A stretch of DNA of 10,901 bases from Larix sibirica (taxonomy: Eukaryota > Streptophyta > Pinopsida > Pinales > Pinaceae). The notes under the pieces were generated by a model. The model was not told where the DNA came from. It saw only the letters and a program-made list of their open reading frames with translations, and did not search any database. Shown piece by piece: positions 1 through 8,176 of this stretch (positions are counted from its first letter, which is position 1; every line of letters begins with the position of its first letter). The stretch covers positions 24,400 through 35,300 of the forward strand of contig NWUY0300013576.1 of NCBI GenBank assembly GCA_004151065.3. Direction: 5' to 3'. The translations under genes and the position numbers were made by a program.

Positions 1-520
1 ATAATTTTTGAAAAAAAAATATATTAACATAATGTACACAAAATCACTGGGGCACACATTTTTTTTAAATTTATGATGGAAAATTATATATATTTTTAAT
101 TTTTGAAACCAACTGTTGAAAATTTTAAATTCATTTTGTACACGTGTGCACATAAAATTTCTTTTTAGTAGTTCTAAAAATCCAAAAATAAAAAAATACT
201 CTTTTGAAGAGCACTCATGGGTCTGGGGCGTATACAAATTTTGAAATTTTTTTGTTGTGTATTTTTTATGTTATTAATTTATCTATGCGCTGCTTCAAAG
301 TTGTGGACATGGTTTTGTACATATAAATTTTAGAAGAATATAACAAAAAATTATCATATGAGCTCAAAAAATTGCAAATTTTATGCCAATGAATAGACTA
401 CTCGTTGATGGATCCACTGGAATGCAGTATGCCATCTAAGGTGTCTCCCAAGATAGGGTTTAGATCTAATAAAAAGAGTAGGGAACAAATATATTTAAAA
501 ATGGGGGCTAAAGGCATATT
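1..520. other. AT-rich intergenic sequence without a recognisable gene
   Basis: The stretch is dominated by A and T runs and is closed by stops in all frames over short distances. I see no coding similarity, tRNA-like fold or terminal-repeat structure. The only notable word is a CACGTG core inside a short palindrome near 139-148, the G-box/E-box hexamer of plants. With no gene nearby this is most likely incidental. Confidence 0.6.
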
Positions 521-528
521 TTAAAACC

Positions 529-706
529 CTTGATCAAGCTAAATAGTTTGATCGAGGTTTTTAGAAAGCTCGATCGATCGTTTAAGCGCATTTTTTAAAT
601 AACTCGATCGAGGGTTAAAGTGTGGTTAAGAAAAGGCTCGATTGAGCTAATATCTCGATCGAGATTTTAAAAGATCAATTGAACATTTGAATAATGCTCG
701 ATCGAA
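529..706. repeat. Cluster of palindromic CTCGATCGAG-type motifs
   Basis: Seven close copies of a 10-bp palindrome start at 529, 547, 569, 603, 637, 654 and 697, with a weaker relative near 673. Exact CTCGATCGAG occurs at 603 and 654. Others differ at CpG positions, for example CTTGATCAAG at 529 and CTCGATTGAG at 637. Those changes are what deamination of methylated CpG on one or both strands would give. Start-to-start spacing is 18, 22, 34, 34, 17 and 43 bp, so two steps are about twice the 17-bp step. The cluster is a local CpG hot spot in CpG-poor DNA. It may be part of a repeat element or a protein-binding array; I cannot assign it to a family. Confidence 0.75.
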
Positions 707-794
707 CTGTTGTTCTCTCACTTTTCCAATGAAATCTGCCTTTCTTCCTTCCCTCTAATCATACTCGCGAATAGAGTTGGAATTTGATGAGCAT

Positions 795-1082
795 ATGCCC
801 ATCATGACGCATTTTACCCATCAAATTATTGTTAAAACTTTTAACAAACCATCTCAAAGAATCGTATTGGCCTCTCATTCAATAATGACTTCGACAACCT
901 TTATAACTGCAACCTATAAAATACTCATCTGGTTGGAAAGGAACAAGGTTGTTGAAGTCATTATTGAAATAGAGGCTAATACATTGCACAAAACTTTAGA
1001 AACAAAATATCTTTACATTGCACAAGAAGCAAGTCAACACATTAAAAGAGTGATAGTTGAGGAAGGTTGTGGGAAGAACTAA
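795..1082 (+). pseudogene. Unrecognised open frame, possibly a decayed coding fragment
   Basis: The open frame runs from the first ATG at 795 to a TAA at 1080-1082, about 95 residues, and I do not recognise its product. The predicted protein is mixed and soluble-looking, with no signal peptide or membrane segment. A +2 frame starting at 1076 continues for about 22 codons past the stop, to a TAG, which would fit a frameshift in a longer decayed gene. Against this, an open frame of this length is expected by chance about once in a window of this size and composition. No promoter or splice context is visible. Treat it as a weak candidate only. Confidence 0.2.
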
Positions 1083-1139
1083 TTGTGAAAACTATTGTTG
1101 AAAGAATAACAGATAGTACAATATCTATTTCTGACATGA

Positions 1140-1980
1140 GGTTACAATAGCTATATCACAAAAAGAAATGGCATCAACTAAAAAACAAGCATATTGTCAT
1201 ATAGTACAGAAGAGGCATAATTTGTTGTATGCATCACATAGGAGCATTGATATAAAAGACAAATTTTGTTTGCTTTGTAAATGTCGAAAGATTTAAACAT
1301 ATATGCACTATCAATCTCAAAATTTCAAAATTTCCAAGGAGTGTATGAAATGCATACCAGGAATAGCTATTTAAACATTGTATATTGTCCATAGCAACTT
1401 TGTGTCTATTTATTGTGTCAAGAAAGTAGAAAAAAACAAGGAACTATAGTTGGGAGAGAAAATGAAACTTAAGAATAGTTTTTTGATGTAAAGTACGATT
1501 TTACAAAGCTTTTTTGAGAACATATTTAGTCCAAGTAGCATTTTGTTGAAATGACGGGAAAGAAGCATCAAGCTGCTAGACAATGAGAAATGAACATAGA
1601 ATTCTACTAGCATAATAAGTAATTTATAAATTTCTAATTACCATTTTCCTAAATTGTAATTGTACAATTGTGAGTTGGTAAATTGTGAAATTGTATTTAA
1701 ATATTACGATGTAAGTTGTAATTGTAACTTGTAAATTGTAATTAAAAACATCCATTGTAAACATGAATATCAGATAAATAACGTACATGAACATAAAATA
1801 AATAACATGTATACACTCGACATAAACATAAATATAAATAGCATACACTCATTGACTTAAATATAAGATAATGTTAACATACACATGTGCATAAACATAA
1901 ACATATTTGATAAAGATAAATAACTTGTACACACATCCACATANAGGAGTAATTGATGGTTTTACCCTACCTTAAGGGAT
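1140..1980. other. AT-rich stretch with degenerate simple repeats and one N
   Basis: No gene is supported. From about 1620 to 1760 the sequence is built from variants of TTGTAA/ATTGTA. From about 1760 to 1945 it is built from variants of ACATAAATA and ACATGTACAC. Both look like cryptically simple sequence made by slippage. These low-complexity blocks explain the open frames on the minus strand here, whose translations are strongly biased in composition. Position 1944 is an undetermined base, which may mark a low-quality spot in the assembly. Confidence 0.6.
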
Positions 1981-1981
1981 T

Positions 1982-3149
1982 TTATCTATATATTGAAGTT
2001 ATTCTTATGATGAATGTCGCTTGGTATTTGTGAAGAATAAGGGTTCTATATCTTTGTTGTGATTCAATTTCCGGGTTAAGGATCAGTACCAACTCTCTCT
2101 TGCCTTCATTGTCATTTTTGGAAATCACATCATCATTCTCAACTTTACATTCACTCAACACTTGAATGCTTGGCTCTGGATACACTTCAAAATATTCAAA
2201 ATGTAAATCTTGAAATATGAGTAATGCATCATCTTCATTTAACAATTAGTGTGGGTCTATGCTACACTTTCTTTCTTGGATTAGGAAATGATAAATTTGG
2301 ATAGTAAATGCTTGATGTAAAACATTCACCACACATGGGTGTGCTTGGTAAAAATGTGTTATCATAACATTCATTAATCAATTTCACGTTCAAATAAGCT
2401 TTTATTTATGCTTACAAGATGACATTCTTTCCTTTTGTGCAATCTTTCGTTCACTAATTCAGTCTTGCATGAGCACATACCTATAACAAGCATCCTTAAT
2501 CTGATTTTCAAAATTTTAGCTCTCTTTGATTCCAAAGAATTCCCTTCATCATGTATTGTGTTATTGGGTTTAGGAAATGAAGGCAAAGTTACTTCCTAAA
2601 ATCTTTCCCAATGAGTTATGCTTCTTCACAAGATTTATGAAAGTAAGTCATTCCATTCCACAAAATGAACTTAATGATATTTTTTGGAAGAGACACACAT
2701 ACAACTTACAAACTATTTGAGGCGTAGGCTTATGCTTGTCATGAAGGTGGTAATATTTTTTCTAGAATTATGTTGTAATCTTGGATGGGATCTTCATCTT
2801 CCTCATGCATTGCACAATATTATTGCAACATTGTAGCCAAATGATAAGATTCTCCATAGGCATTTCAAATACTTCTTTGAATTGAGACTAATTTCGAATA
2901 ATGTAAATTAGTAGGAAATAATTCCTTTCAAAGGTGAAAGGGAACAATCTACAAGCAACAATCCTCATGAACAATATTAAGAAAACATGATTTACATTCA
3001 TACTTCCTAATATGCTCAAATGTGATTGTGTTTCCTTCACCATTAAACTTCACCAATAAATCTACTACCTTTCTCGGAAGGTCACTCAAATTTCCTTGCA
3101 ATATCAATGCAGTATTGGTCTTCCATGAGGGAATTTGTAGTAGAGCCAT
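1982..3149 (-). pseudogene. gag: Ty3/gypsy-type retrotransposon gag, frameshifted remnant
   Basis: This is a decayed structural gene of an LTR retrotransposon; gag forms the capsid that packages element RNA. It reads leftward from an ATG at 3149. The first segment (3149-2949) contains GNLSDLPRKV, then LLVKFNGEG and HIRKYE, the usual start of plant gypsy capsid domains (Retrotrans_gag family). After a frameshift, 2953-2927 reads CRLFPFTFE, the conserved core block, followed by SQFKEVF. Another frame then gives EDPIQDYN near 2790. Further minus-strand open segments lie at 2586-2374 and 2245-1982. The last segments are lysine-rich, then acidic, and I assign them to the element by position only. 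Several stops and at least three frame changes make it non-functional. No protease, reverse transcriptase or integrase follows. The gypsy call rests on motifs recalled from the family and is firm for 2780-3149, weaker beyond. Confidence 0.7.
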
Positions 3150-3201
3150 TAGCAATAAATGAAAATAAAATGAAGATGTACACAAGGCGTATTTCCATAC
3201 T

Positions 3202-3218
3202 CTCTCTTTCTAGTGCCA
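3202..3218 (-). other. Primer-binding-site-like sequence of the minus-strand gypsy element
   Basis: On the minus strand this reads TGGCACTAGAAAGAGAG. It starts with TGG, as needed to pair with the CCA end of a tRNA. It lies six bases after the proposed LTR end and about 50 bases before the gag ATG. This is the right place and form for the site where a tRNA primes minus-strand DNA synthesis. I cannot name the tRNA with confidence. Confidence 0.45.
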
Positions 3219-3510
3219 AAATATTGACATAAGAAAATATTCCTCATTAACATTATAGGTTCACCCGGTGAAAAGGTTCACTTAGACCTTCTTCTATTCA
3301 AATGGAAAACCCTTTGATTATGACCTGACTTGCCATTGGTTCTTCAAATCCACCAATTATTATTTGTCTTAATGTTTTGTTTTTTTATGAAATAAATGAA
3401 ATGAATCTACTATAAATGCAAGGTGAAAATGAAATGAAACCTAATCTAATCAAAACATTGTTAATAACCTATTTGACACGAAACTAAAGGAAGGTACAAA
3501 GAGTAGGGAG

Positions 3511-3900
3511 AATAGTCCACCAATTACTATCAACACCCAAACTTGGGGCATGCTTTAAGGGTCGAGGATAACTTATATAATATTGAGAGAACACCTATTT
3601 TACGTAAAAATATTAGATATAAATGCAAGGGAGACATGGAGAGATAATGGAGAATAGTCCACTAGCCACAATCTACATAAAACCCAAATTTTTCTCTGAG
3701 GACTAAGGGTATCCTACAAATCATCGAGGGTTACATCAAACTATTATCAATGTATATGATAAGTTAAGTATAGACATAGTGATGAAGAAACTAGTCCGCA
3801 AGTCACAACATCCATTTCTACAAGCACCATGAGAGTTTGTGAATGGTGAGAATAGTTCACGACCATTGACAACTTTGCAAGAATATAGAAATGCAAGCTA
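3511..3900. repeat. Diverged internal repeats around AATAGTCCAC
   Basis: AATAGTCCAC occurs at 3511 and 3653, with variants ACTAGTCCGC at 3790 and AATAGTTCAC at 3851. The first two steps are 142 and 137 bp and the third is 61 bp. Each copy is followed by a similar run of roughly 25 bp ending near AACACCCAAA or AAAACCCAAA in the first two. A second word, TATAAATGCAAGG, recurs at 3411 and 3618, with a variant at 3884. The pattern fits old tandem duplication inside the transcribed part of the LTR. Confidence 0.5.
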
Positions 3901-3979
3901 ACGATGTCACTCTATTCAACATATTAAGATAGCCTACAATGCCAAATGAGAGACATTTTTCAAGAGTGCAAAGGTCTCC

Positions 3980-3987
3980 TTTATATA
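3980..3987 (-). promoter_or_regulatory. TATA box of the minus-strand LTR
   Basis: The minus strand reads TATATAAA followed by a GGAGACC stretch. It would start transcription leftward about 25-30 bases on, near 3950, through the rest of the LTR into gag. The position inside the proposed LTR supports the call. Confidence 0.5.
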
Positions 3988-4057
3988 AGTCCTAGTGATT
4001 CTTGGCCTTATACCTACTTGACTCTTGGCTTTCCACCTTCTTGGATTTTGGCCTTCC

Positions 4058-4111
4058 TATCCTATTTGAAAACCTAGTTTACAAAATTTTATCCTTATCC
4101 CAAATAGGATA
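4058..4111. repeat. 11-bp perfect inverted repeat
   Basis: TATCCTATTTG at 4058-4068 is matched by its exact reverse complement CAAATAGGATA at 4101-4111, with a 32-bp AT-rich loop. It lies in the proposed U3 region of the minus-strand LTR, upstream of the TATA box, where transcription-factor sites sit in plant LTRs. Confidence 0.7.
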
Positions 4112-4763
4112 ACGTGGACATATTTATAATAATAAATAATTCAAATTACAAATTTCTCCATCCATTTGATTTTCCACCCGATTTGTCTTCTAGTGATTTC
4201 AAACTTGACAATGGTTTCGGAACTCGTTTGTTTTATAGTTATGATTAGTGATTGCACATGTAGGCCTCCTCTCCTCTTACTTTGGGGCTTGCACATTTTG
4301 GAGACCATCTTCTTTGTTGGTCTTCTTGGATGGAGGTAGGTTGGTCTTGTTATACATTGTGTTGTCATTGATGTCAAAGCTGGCATGTGTTTTTGTTGAT
4401 GTTGGAGTCATCATTGAACAAGTGTGTGGAGCTTGGTGAACCCAAGATCCGATTTGAAGTATTGGGCCTAGAAGCCAATTTAAATAAGTATATATAAAAC
4501 CTTGGCCAAAGTGAAGTGAACCTACAAGCACACTGAATACGCCATGAAGGCCAAGACTCAATAAGTATTCCAGGAATTGGAAGCCAAGGATTATCAGGTT
4601 TGATGACCTTAATACTGAGTAATTCAAGCAAGACTCATCCTGAGCAAACATTGGATAAATATTAAGGAATCATCACTTGTACACTCTGTTCTCAATATTC
4701 TAGCAGCCTTAGATATAAAGGAATGAATGAGCAAGATCAGAATTGAAGTGTTGAAGAATCCAA

Positions 4764-5186
4764 CTTGAAGAAACTTGAAAAACACATCATAAGATTTGAA
4801 GAAAACTTGAAACAATCCGTGAACTAATGTACTAGCCCTTTTGAATCCCCTAAAGTAAGAATGAACCAAGAAGCATATCTCAACCTCATAATAGTAACAA
4901 TCATTGAAAAGACTTGAAATCTCAAAAAGAAACACATGAAGAAGATGCAAAGAAATCCTACAAGAGCTATTATGTTTTTGACAGTCATAGAAAAATTTGA
5001 AGTCCATTGTTGCAATGTTGAACTTGTTGACTCATAAGCAACACTTTGAAGATGAAGTGGAACAATCATAATACAAAGAGTCCTAGCACCCCAACGATGA
5101 ACTGAAAGTGCTTGTGGATGGATTGAAAAAATCTTGAAGTGTGTTGAAGAGTTACTTGAAGCTACCAACAAGAAAGATCCTTGAAG
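4764..5186 (+). repeat. Recurrent ACTTGAA / CTTGAAG words in the copia LTR
   Basis: ACTTGAA or CTTGAAG recurs near 4764, 4774, 4805, 4911, 5132, 5153 and 5180, along with several GTTGAAGA and TTTGAAGA variants. They lie upstream of the TATA box at 5294, where the U3 enhancer of a copia LTR would be. The spacing is irregular, so this is an enriched word in purine-rich DNA, not a true tandem array. Confidence 0.4.
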
Positions 5187-5293
5187 CATCAAGTAAGAAA
5201 CTCAATTCATCCCCATTCAACAAGTAAAAACGTTAATTAAAAATTCGAGTTATTAAAAAGTCATCCCAGTAAATTGATATGACACAATTAGTG

Positions 5294-5301
5294 TATAAAT
5301 A
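5294..5301 (+). promoter_or_regulatory. TATA box of the copia LTR
   Basis: TATAAATA is followed by purine-rich sequence and lies about 900 bp before the LTR end. It is the best TATA match on this strand in the LTR and would start transcription near 5325-5330. A second match, TATATATAAA near 4489, sits close to the proposed LTR start and cannot be ruled out as the promoter. Confidence 0.45.
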
Positions 5302-5536
5302 AAAGTGAATTCGTGCTATTTGTGGTGTGAGGAATTCGTGGAGTTTTGAGTGTGATCAGAGAAATTTGTGGGTGAGATCAACTGAAGGGAGTTCATGAAG
5401 ATTGGATCAGAGATAAGGAATTGTAGTTTGTGAAACATGTGGAAATTATTGAGGAAAATAGGAACTCGTGGTGGATATCGGATGGAATAGAAGTCCGAGT
5501 AGCATGTTAATAACTTGGGAGAGGTTTGAAATTCGT

Positions 5537-5590
5537 AGACCTAGAAGATGAGCAGAAATTGGAGCTCACAGACCTAGAAGAAGAGCAGAT
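5537..5590 (+). repeat. Two-copy direct repeat with 33-bp step
   Basis: AGACCTAGAAGATGAGCAGA at 5537 is repeated as AGACCTAGAAGAAGAGCAGA at 5570, with one substitution in 20 bases. A weaker third relative, GTAGACCTAAAGAAGAAATA, lies at about 5778. The copies are in the transcribed LTR downstream of the TATA box. The step is a multiple of three, but I see no open frame running through it. Confidence 0.7.
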
Positions 5591-6201
5591 GTAGAGTTAC
5601 TATGGTGACAGATTAGACAGGACTGAGGTGTAGTGAAACTGAAATTCTGGGTTAAAACAGTGCGAGTACATGTCTAAGATGGTCATAAAAGTTAGAAATA
5701 CAGAGTAAAGTATTATGGGGTTATGAGGTGCTTATTTGAGGATTAAGATATGAAGAAGTATTGAAAAAGAACTTGTTGTAGACCTAAAGAAGAAATAACT
5801 GAGTAGAGAATTCATTAATTGACATCAACAAGTAGGAGTGACAGAACAAAGACAGTGAGAAAAATGATTTGTTAGTGTGAAAGCAGAGATACAGTGGTGA
5901 TAGTGACAATGAAGATGAAGCAGCATTATCCACAGTTGTAAAAGAAAAATATGTAATAGAGATCAATCAATTGAATGTAATCAAATTTATTGAGCTTACC
6001 ATTGTACCTTTCTGAATGTTCAAATTCAAATTGTGTCTATTTGTACTCTTCGTTGATGTGTTCTCATTGATGACTCCTTACATAGAATTGTTAATAAATG
6101 CTTATATATGTTAATGAAGTTATTGGTTGAAAGACAAAGAAATTAAGGAGCTCAGACATTGATTCACCCCCCCTCTTAGTGTCTTTGGTGTGTTCTACAA
6201 T

Positions 6202-6211
6202 TGGTATCAGA
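6202..6211 (+). other. Copia primer binding site (initiator Met tRNA type)
   Basis: TGGTATCAGA matches the first ten bases of the TGGTATCAGAGC site used by most plant copia elements, which pairs with the 3' end of initiator methionine tRNA to prime reverse transcription. It lies two bases after the LTR end at 6199 and 53 bases before the gag ATG. The next bases (TACG) depart from the consensus. Confidence 0.85.
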
Positions 6212-6264
6212 TACGATCCTTCTCACAAGTCCAATCAACTTGAAAGAGATCCTCAAGGACACAC

Positions 6265-7716
6265 ATGGCTTATCATAAAAAAATTCCACTTTTTGATTGC
6301 ACAAATTATGCCTTCCGGAGCAAAAGAATTCATGCATGTCATTAGGATTTGATGTCTAGGAAAGTGTCATTAATGGATACACATTTCCAAAAACTCCTCC
6401 AACTGATCAAGATGGAAGAAAGGCACATGAAAACAATGTGAAAGCTATAAATGCCATACTAGGTGGATTGATAGAAACTAAATTTGTAAAACTAATGAAT
6501 TATAACACAACCAAATAAATATGGGACAAGTTGAAGAATGTATATCAAGGAGACATCAAGGTACAAAGAGCAAAACTTCAAACTTACAGAAGTTAGTTTG
6601 AAGGCCTGAAAATGATGGAAGAAGAAAATATTGCTGCCTATTTCCAAAGAGTGGAAGAAGTGGTAAATACAATGAGAGGTCTTGGAGAAGAGGTAAATGA
6701 AGCAGTATTAGTTCAAAAAGTGTTGAGATCACTTCCATCTAGATTCAATCCAAAATTACCAGCCGTTGAAGACACATAGAACCTATAGGCACTTAAATTG
6801 GATGAGCTGCATGAAATCCTTATTGCCTACGAAATGAAAACTGAAGATCCTAAGTAGAAGGAGGCTGCCTTCAAAGCATCACATAAGAGGAAGAAAAACA
6901 AGAAGAAGTACTCCTTCCCTTCACCTAGTTTAGATAATGATTCAGCTGAGGAGATTGCCAACTTTTGTTAGCAAGCTAAAAAGAGGAACATGCAAGTACA
7001 AAGGAAAACTTCCCTTGAAATGTTTTAACTGTGGCAAGACACTTTTCTGCAAAATGTCCACTAAGGGAAGATAGATACGGGTCAAATCAAGAAAGAGACT
7101 TCTCCAAAGGAAGATTTGGAAAGAAACAAAATTTCTACTCAAAAGTTGAAAATGACGATTCAGATAATGATGAAGATGAAGAAAACTCAGACGTTGATAG
7201 GAATGCAATCCTATTCCTAGCCATAGAAGATAAACGTCACCAAGAAATCAAGCCATAAGAAGATGTCTTAGAAGAAGGAATGGTTGATTTAGAAGCATAA
7301 TTAGAAGCTACTTTGGAAGAAAATAATGAATTAAATAAAATGATCAAGAAACAAGATAAGGAATTTGATGTTCTTAAAAGACAACTAAAGGAAGCTCAAC
7401 AGATGGAAGAATACTTGAATAAACAATTCAAAGAAAAGGAAGAGGAAGCCAACAACCCAAGAAATCAAGTTGATGAAGTCAAGAACCAGTTGAAGATTGC
7501 AGAAAATTATCAAGGCAATGTAGAAGCAAATGTGAGATTCGTGAATCAATATTGGAAAGAATTCTAAGCAATCAAAGATTTCTTGAAGACAAATCAGGTT
7601 TGAGTTATGATGGTGAAAATAACAAAGATAAATAACCAGAGAGTTCAAATCATATTCCCAAAGAAGGAATGAAGCATGATGATAAGAAGAAAGCTGAAGA
7701 TGGAAGAAGTAACTAG
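6265..7716 (+). pseudogene. gag: Ty1/copia gag pseudogene (DUF4219/UBN2 type with coiled-coil tail)
   Basis: Gag forms the particle that packages retrotransposon RNA. The ATG at 6265 opens MAYHKKIPLFDCTNYAFR, the DUF4219-type start of plant copia gags. After a frameshift near 6340 the UBN2-type domain follows: GYTFPKTPPTDQDGRK, INAILGGL, IWDKLKNVYQGD, IAAYFQRVEEVV, VLRSLPSRF, LDELHEILIAYEMKTE. A basic stretch follows and, after another shift near 6980, KLPLKCFNCGK and HFSAKCP, a CCHC zinc knuckle split by a short deletion at 7039. The tail is acidic (7150-7200), then coiled-coil with heptads at 7313-7567. A last shift near 7570-7590 leads into KSGLSYDGENNK. There are twelve in-path stops, all TAG or TAA. 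Length and layout match SIRE/Maximus-type gags. No pol follows, so the element is truncated or interrupted after about 7720. The family call is firm. Confidence 0.88.
7021..7060 (+). other. Zinc knuckle of the copia gag, broken by a 5-base deletion
   Basis: The frame at 7021 reads CFNCGK; the frame at 7040 reads HFSAKCP. A working CX2CX4HX4C knuckle needs six bases between AAG and CAC, but only one is present, so five bases are missing. This removes two residues of the loop and shifts the frame. The knuckle binds element RNA during packaging, so the deletion alone would disable gag. All three cysteine codons and the histidine codon are intact. Confidence 0.8.
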
Positions 7717-8075
7717 TCATAGATTTTCTTCAAATGGAAGAAATGAAGATAGAATTTAAAACTACAACAACATAAGTCATATATTTTTTGTTATGATATG
7801 TTTTTTCTATTGCAAGTCTGACAGGTCTCATTGACCATTGTTATGGAAATTCTTGCTATAATTTATATATAACTTGATCCTTGGAGTCACTTGATTTTTG
7901 TATTGAAGTGGAAACTATGTCTATATGTTCTTTCCATCCCTCATAATTTTATACAAAAATCCCCCCCCTTTCATTAACTTCATGATAGAATCACCTTTGA
8001 TAAAATCAAGAACAATAAGAAACTAATGACATGGTGGAAAAGGCTCACGGAGTGCCCACAATTCATATGTAGAAT
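7717..8075. other. AT-rich sequence after the copia gag; no pol found
   Basis: Reading on from gag, a CFFYCKS stretch with a nearby His around 7800-7835 might be the ruin of a second zinc knuckle, as SIRE-type gags can have, but the spacing is wrong and a stop follows. I see no protease or integrase motif. A C8 tract at 7961-7968 reads as AAAGGGGGGGGA on the minus strand and could be an old polypurine tract. Confidence 0.4.
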
Positions 8076-8176
8076 ACCATATTTATAGTACAAATTACAT
8101 AACCACCTTACAACAATATCATAACTAGATGTGTGTTAAGGTGGTATTAGGACTTAGATTAGGAGTGTGTCTAACA
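8060..8176 (-). mobile_element. Possible LTR start (minus strand), partial
   Basis: The minus strand from 8176 begins TGTTAGACACACTCC, a form common at plant copia LTR starts; on the plus strand this is the familiar TCTAACA end. Immediately before it on the minus strand is AAGGGTCCGGGAT, largely purine, a possible polypurine tract. A 9-bp perfect inverted repeat (8102-8110 ACCACCTTA, 8137-8145 TAAGGTGGT) lies between this start and the TATA-like box at 8080-8087. The far end of the LTR cannot be placed and no second copy is in the window. It could be a solo or 3' LTR of an element lying to the right. Confidence 0.35.
8080..8087 (-). promoter_or_regulatory. TATA-like box of a possible minus-strand LTR
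   Basis: The minus strand reads CTATAAATATGG. It lies 89 bases inside a possible LTR that starts at 8176 on that strand, a normal distance for a short copia-type U3. It is a candidate only, as AT-rich DNA makes such words common. Confidence 0.3.

Larger units (their letters stand above)
3225..4120 (-). mobile_element. Probable 5' LTR of the gypsy-type element
   Basis: The interval begins TG and ends CA, has a primer-binding-like site directly next to it, and lies immediately upstream of the minus-strand gag. It carries a TATA box on the same strand (3980-3987), leaving about 130 bp of U3 upstream and about 750 bp of transcribed LTR downstream. The right edge at 4120 (TGTCCACG on the minus strand) is the least certain, because no second LTR is present to compare and no target duplication can be read. 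Inside are diverged repeats around AATAGTCCAC and an 11-bp inverted repeat at 4058-4068 and 4101-4111. Confidence 0.45.
4360..6199 (+). mobile_element. 5' LTR of a Ty1/copia element (SIRE/Maximus-like)
   Basis: The right end is well supported. A C7 tract, CTCTTAGTG and a TTCTACA end at 6199 are followed by AT and the primer binding site, an arrangement typical of plant copia LTRs. The left end is uncertain. TGTTGTCATTGATGTC at 4360 and TGTTGATG at 4394 are both plausible starts, giving an LTR of about 1.8 kb, which is long for copia but within the range of SIRE/Maximus-type elements. TATA-like sequences occur at 4489-4499 and 5294-5301. The left part is rich in ACTTGAAG words. No downstream copy exists in the window, so the left edge cannot be set by LTR-LTR alignment. 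Open frames on the minus strand here are biased-composition shadows. Confidence 0.55.

Noticed and set aside
529-706. CRISPR-like array at the palindrome cluster
   Set aside because: The repeated unit is only 10 bp, spacers are unequal and very short, and the genome is a plant.
1624-1848. Minus-strand 74-codon frame rich in Tyr, Ile and Val
   Set aside because: It arises from the degenerate ACATAAATA/TTGTAA simple repeats and has no protein character.
4277-5192. Minus-strand open frames of 80-127 codons opposite the copia LTR
   Set aside because: They are rich in Phe, Leu and Ser because the plus strand is rich in GAA/AAG words. No motif was found and they overlap one another in different frames.
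6357-7716. Reassigned genetic code with TAA and TAG read as Gln
   Set aside because: The stop spectrum would suit it, but the gag also has several frameshifts, one TAG stands at an expected Trp, CAA and CAG are still used, and the gypsy remnant contains TGA too. Decay of a plant pseudogene explains all of this.
6556-7720. Minus-strand open frames opposite the copia gag
   Set aside because: They are shadows of the gag; the plus strand matches the copia family through many blocks.
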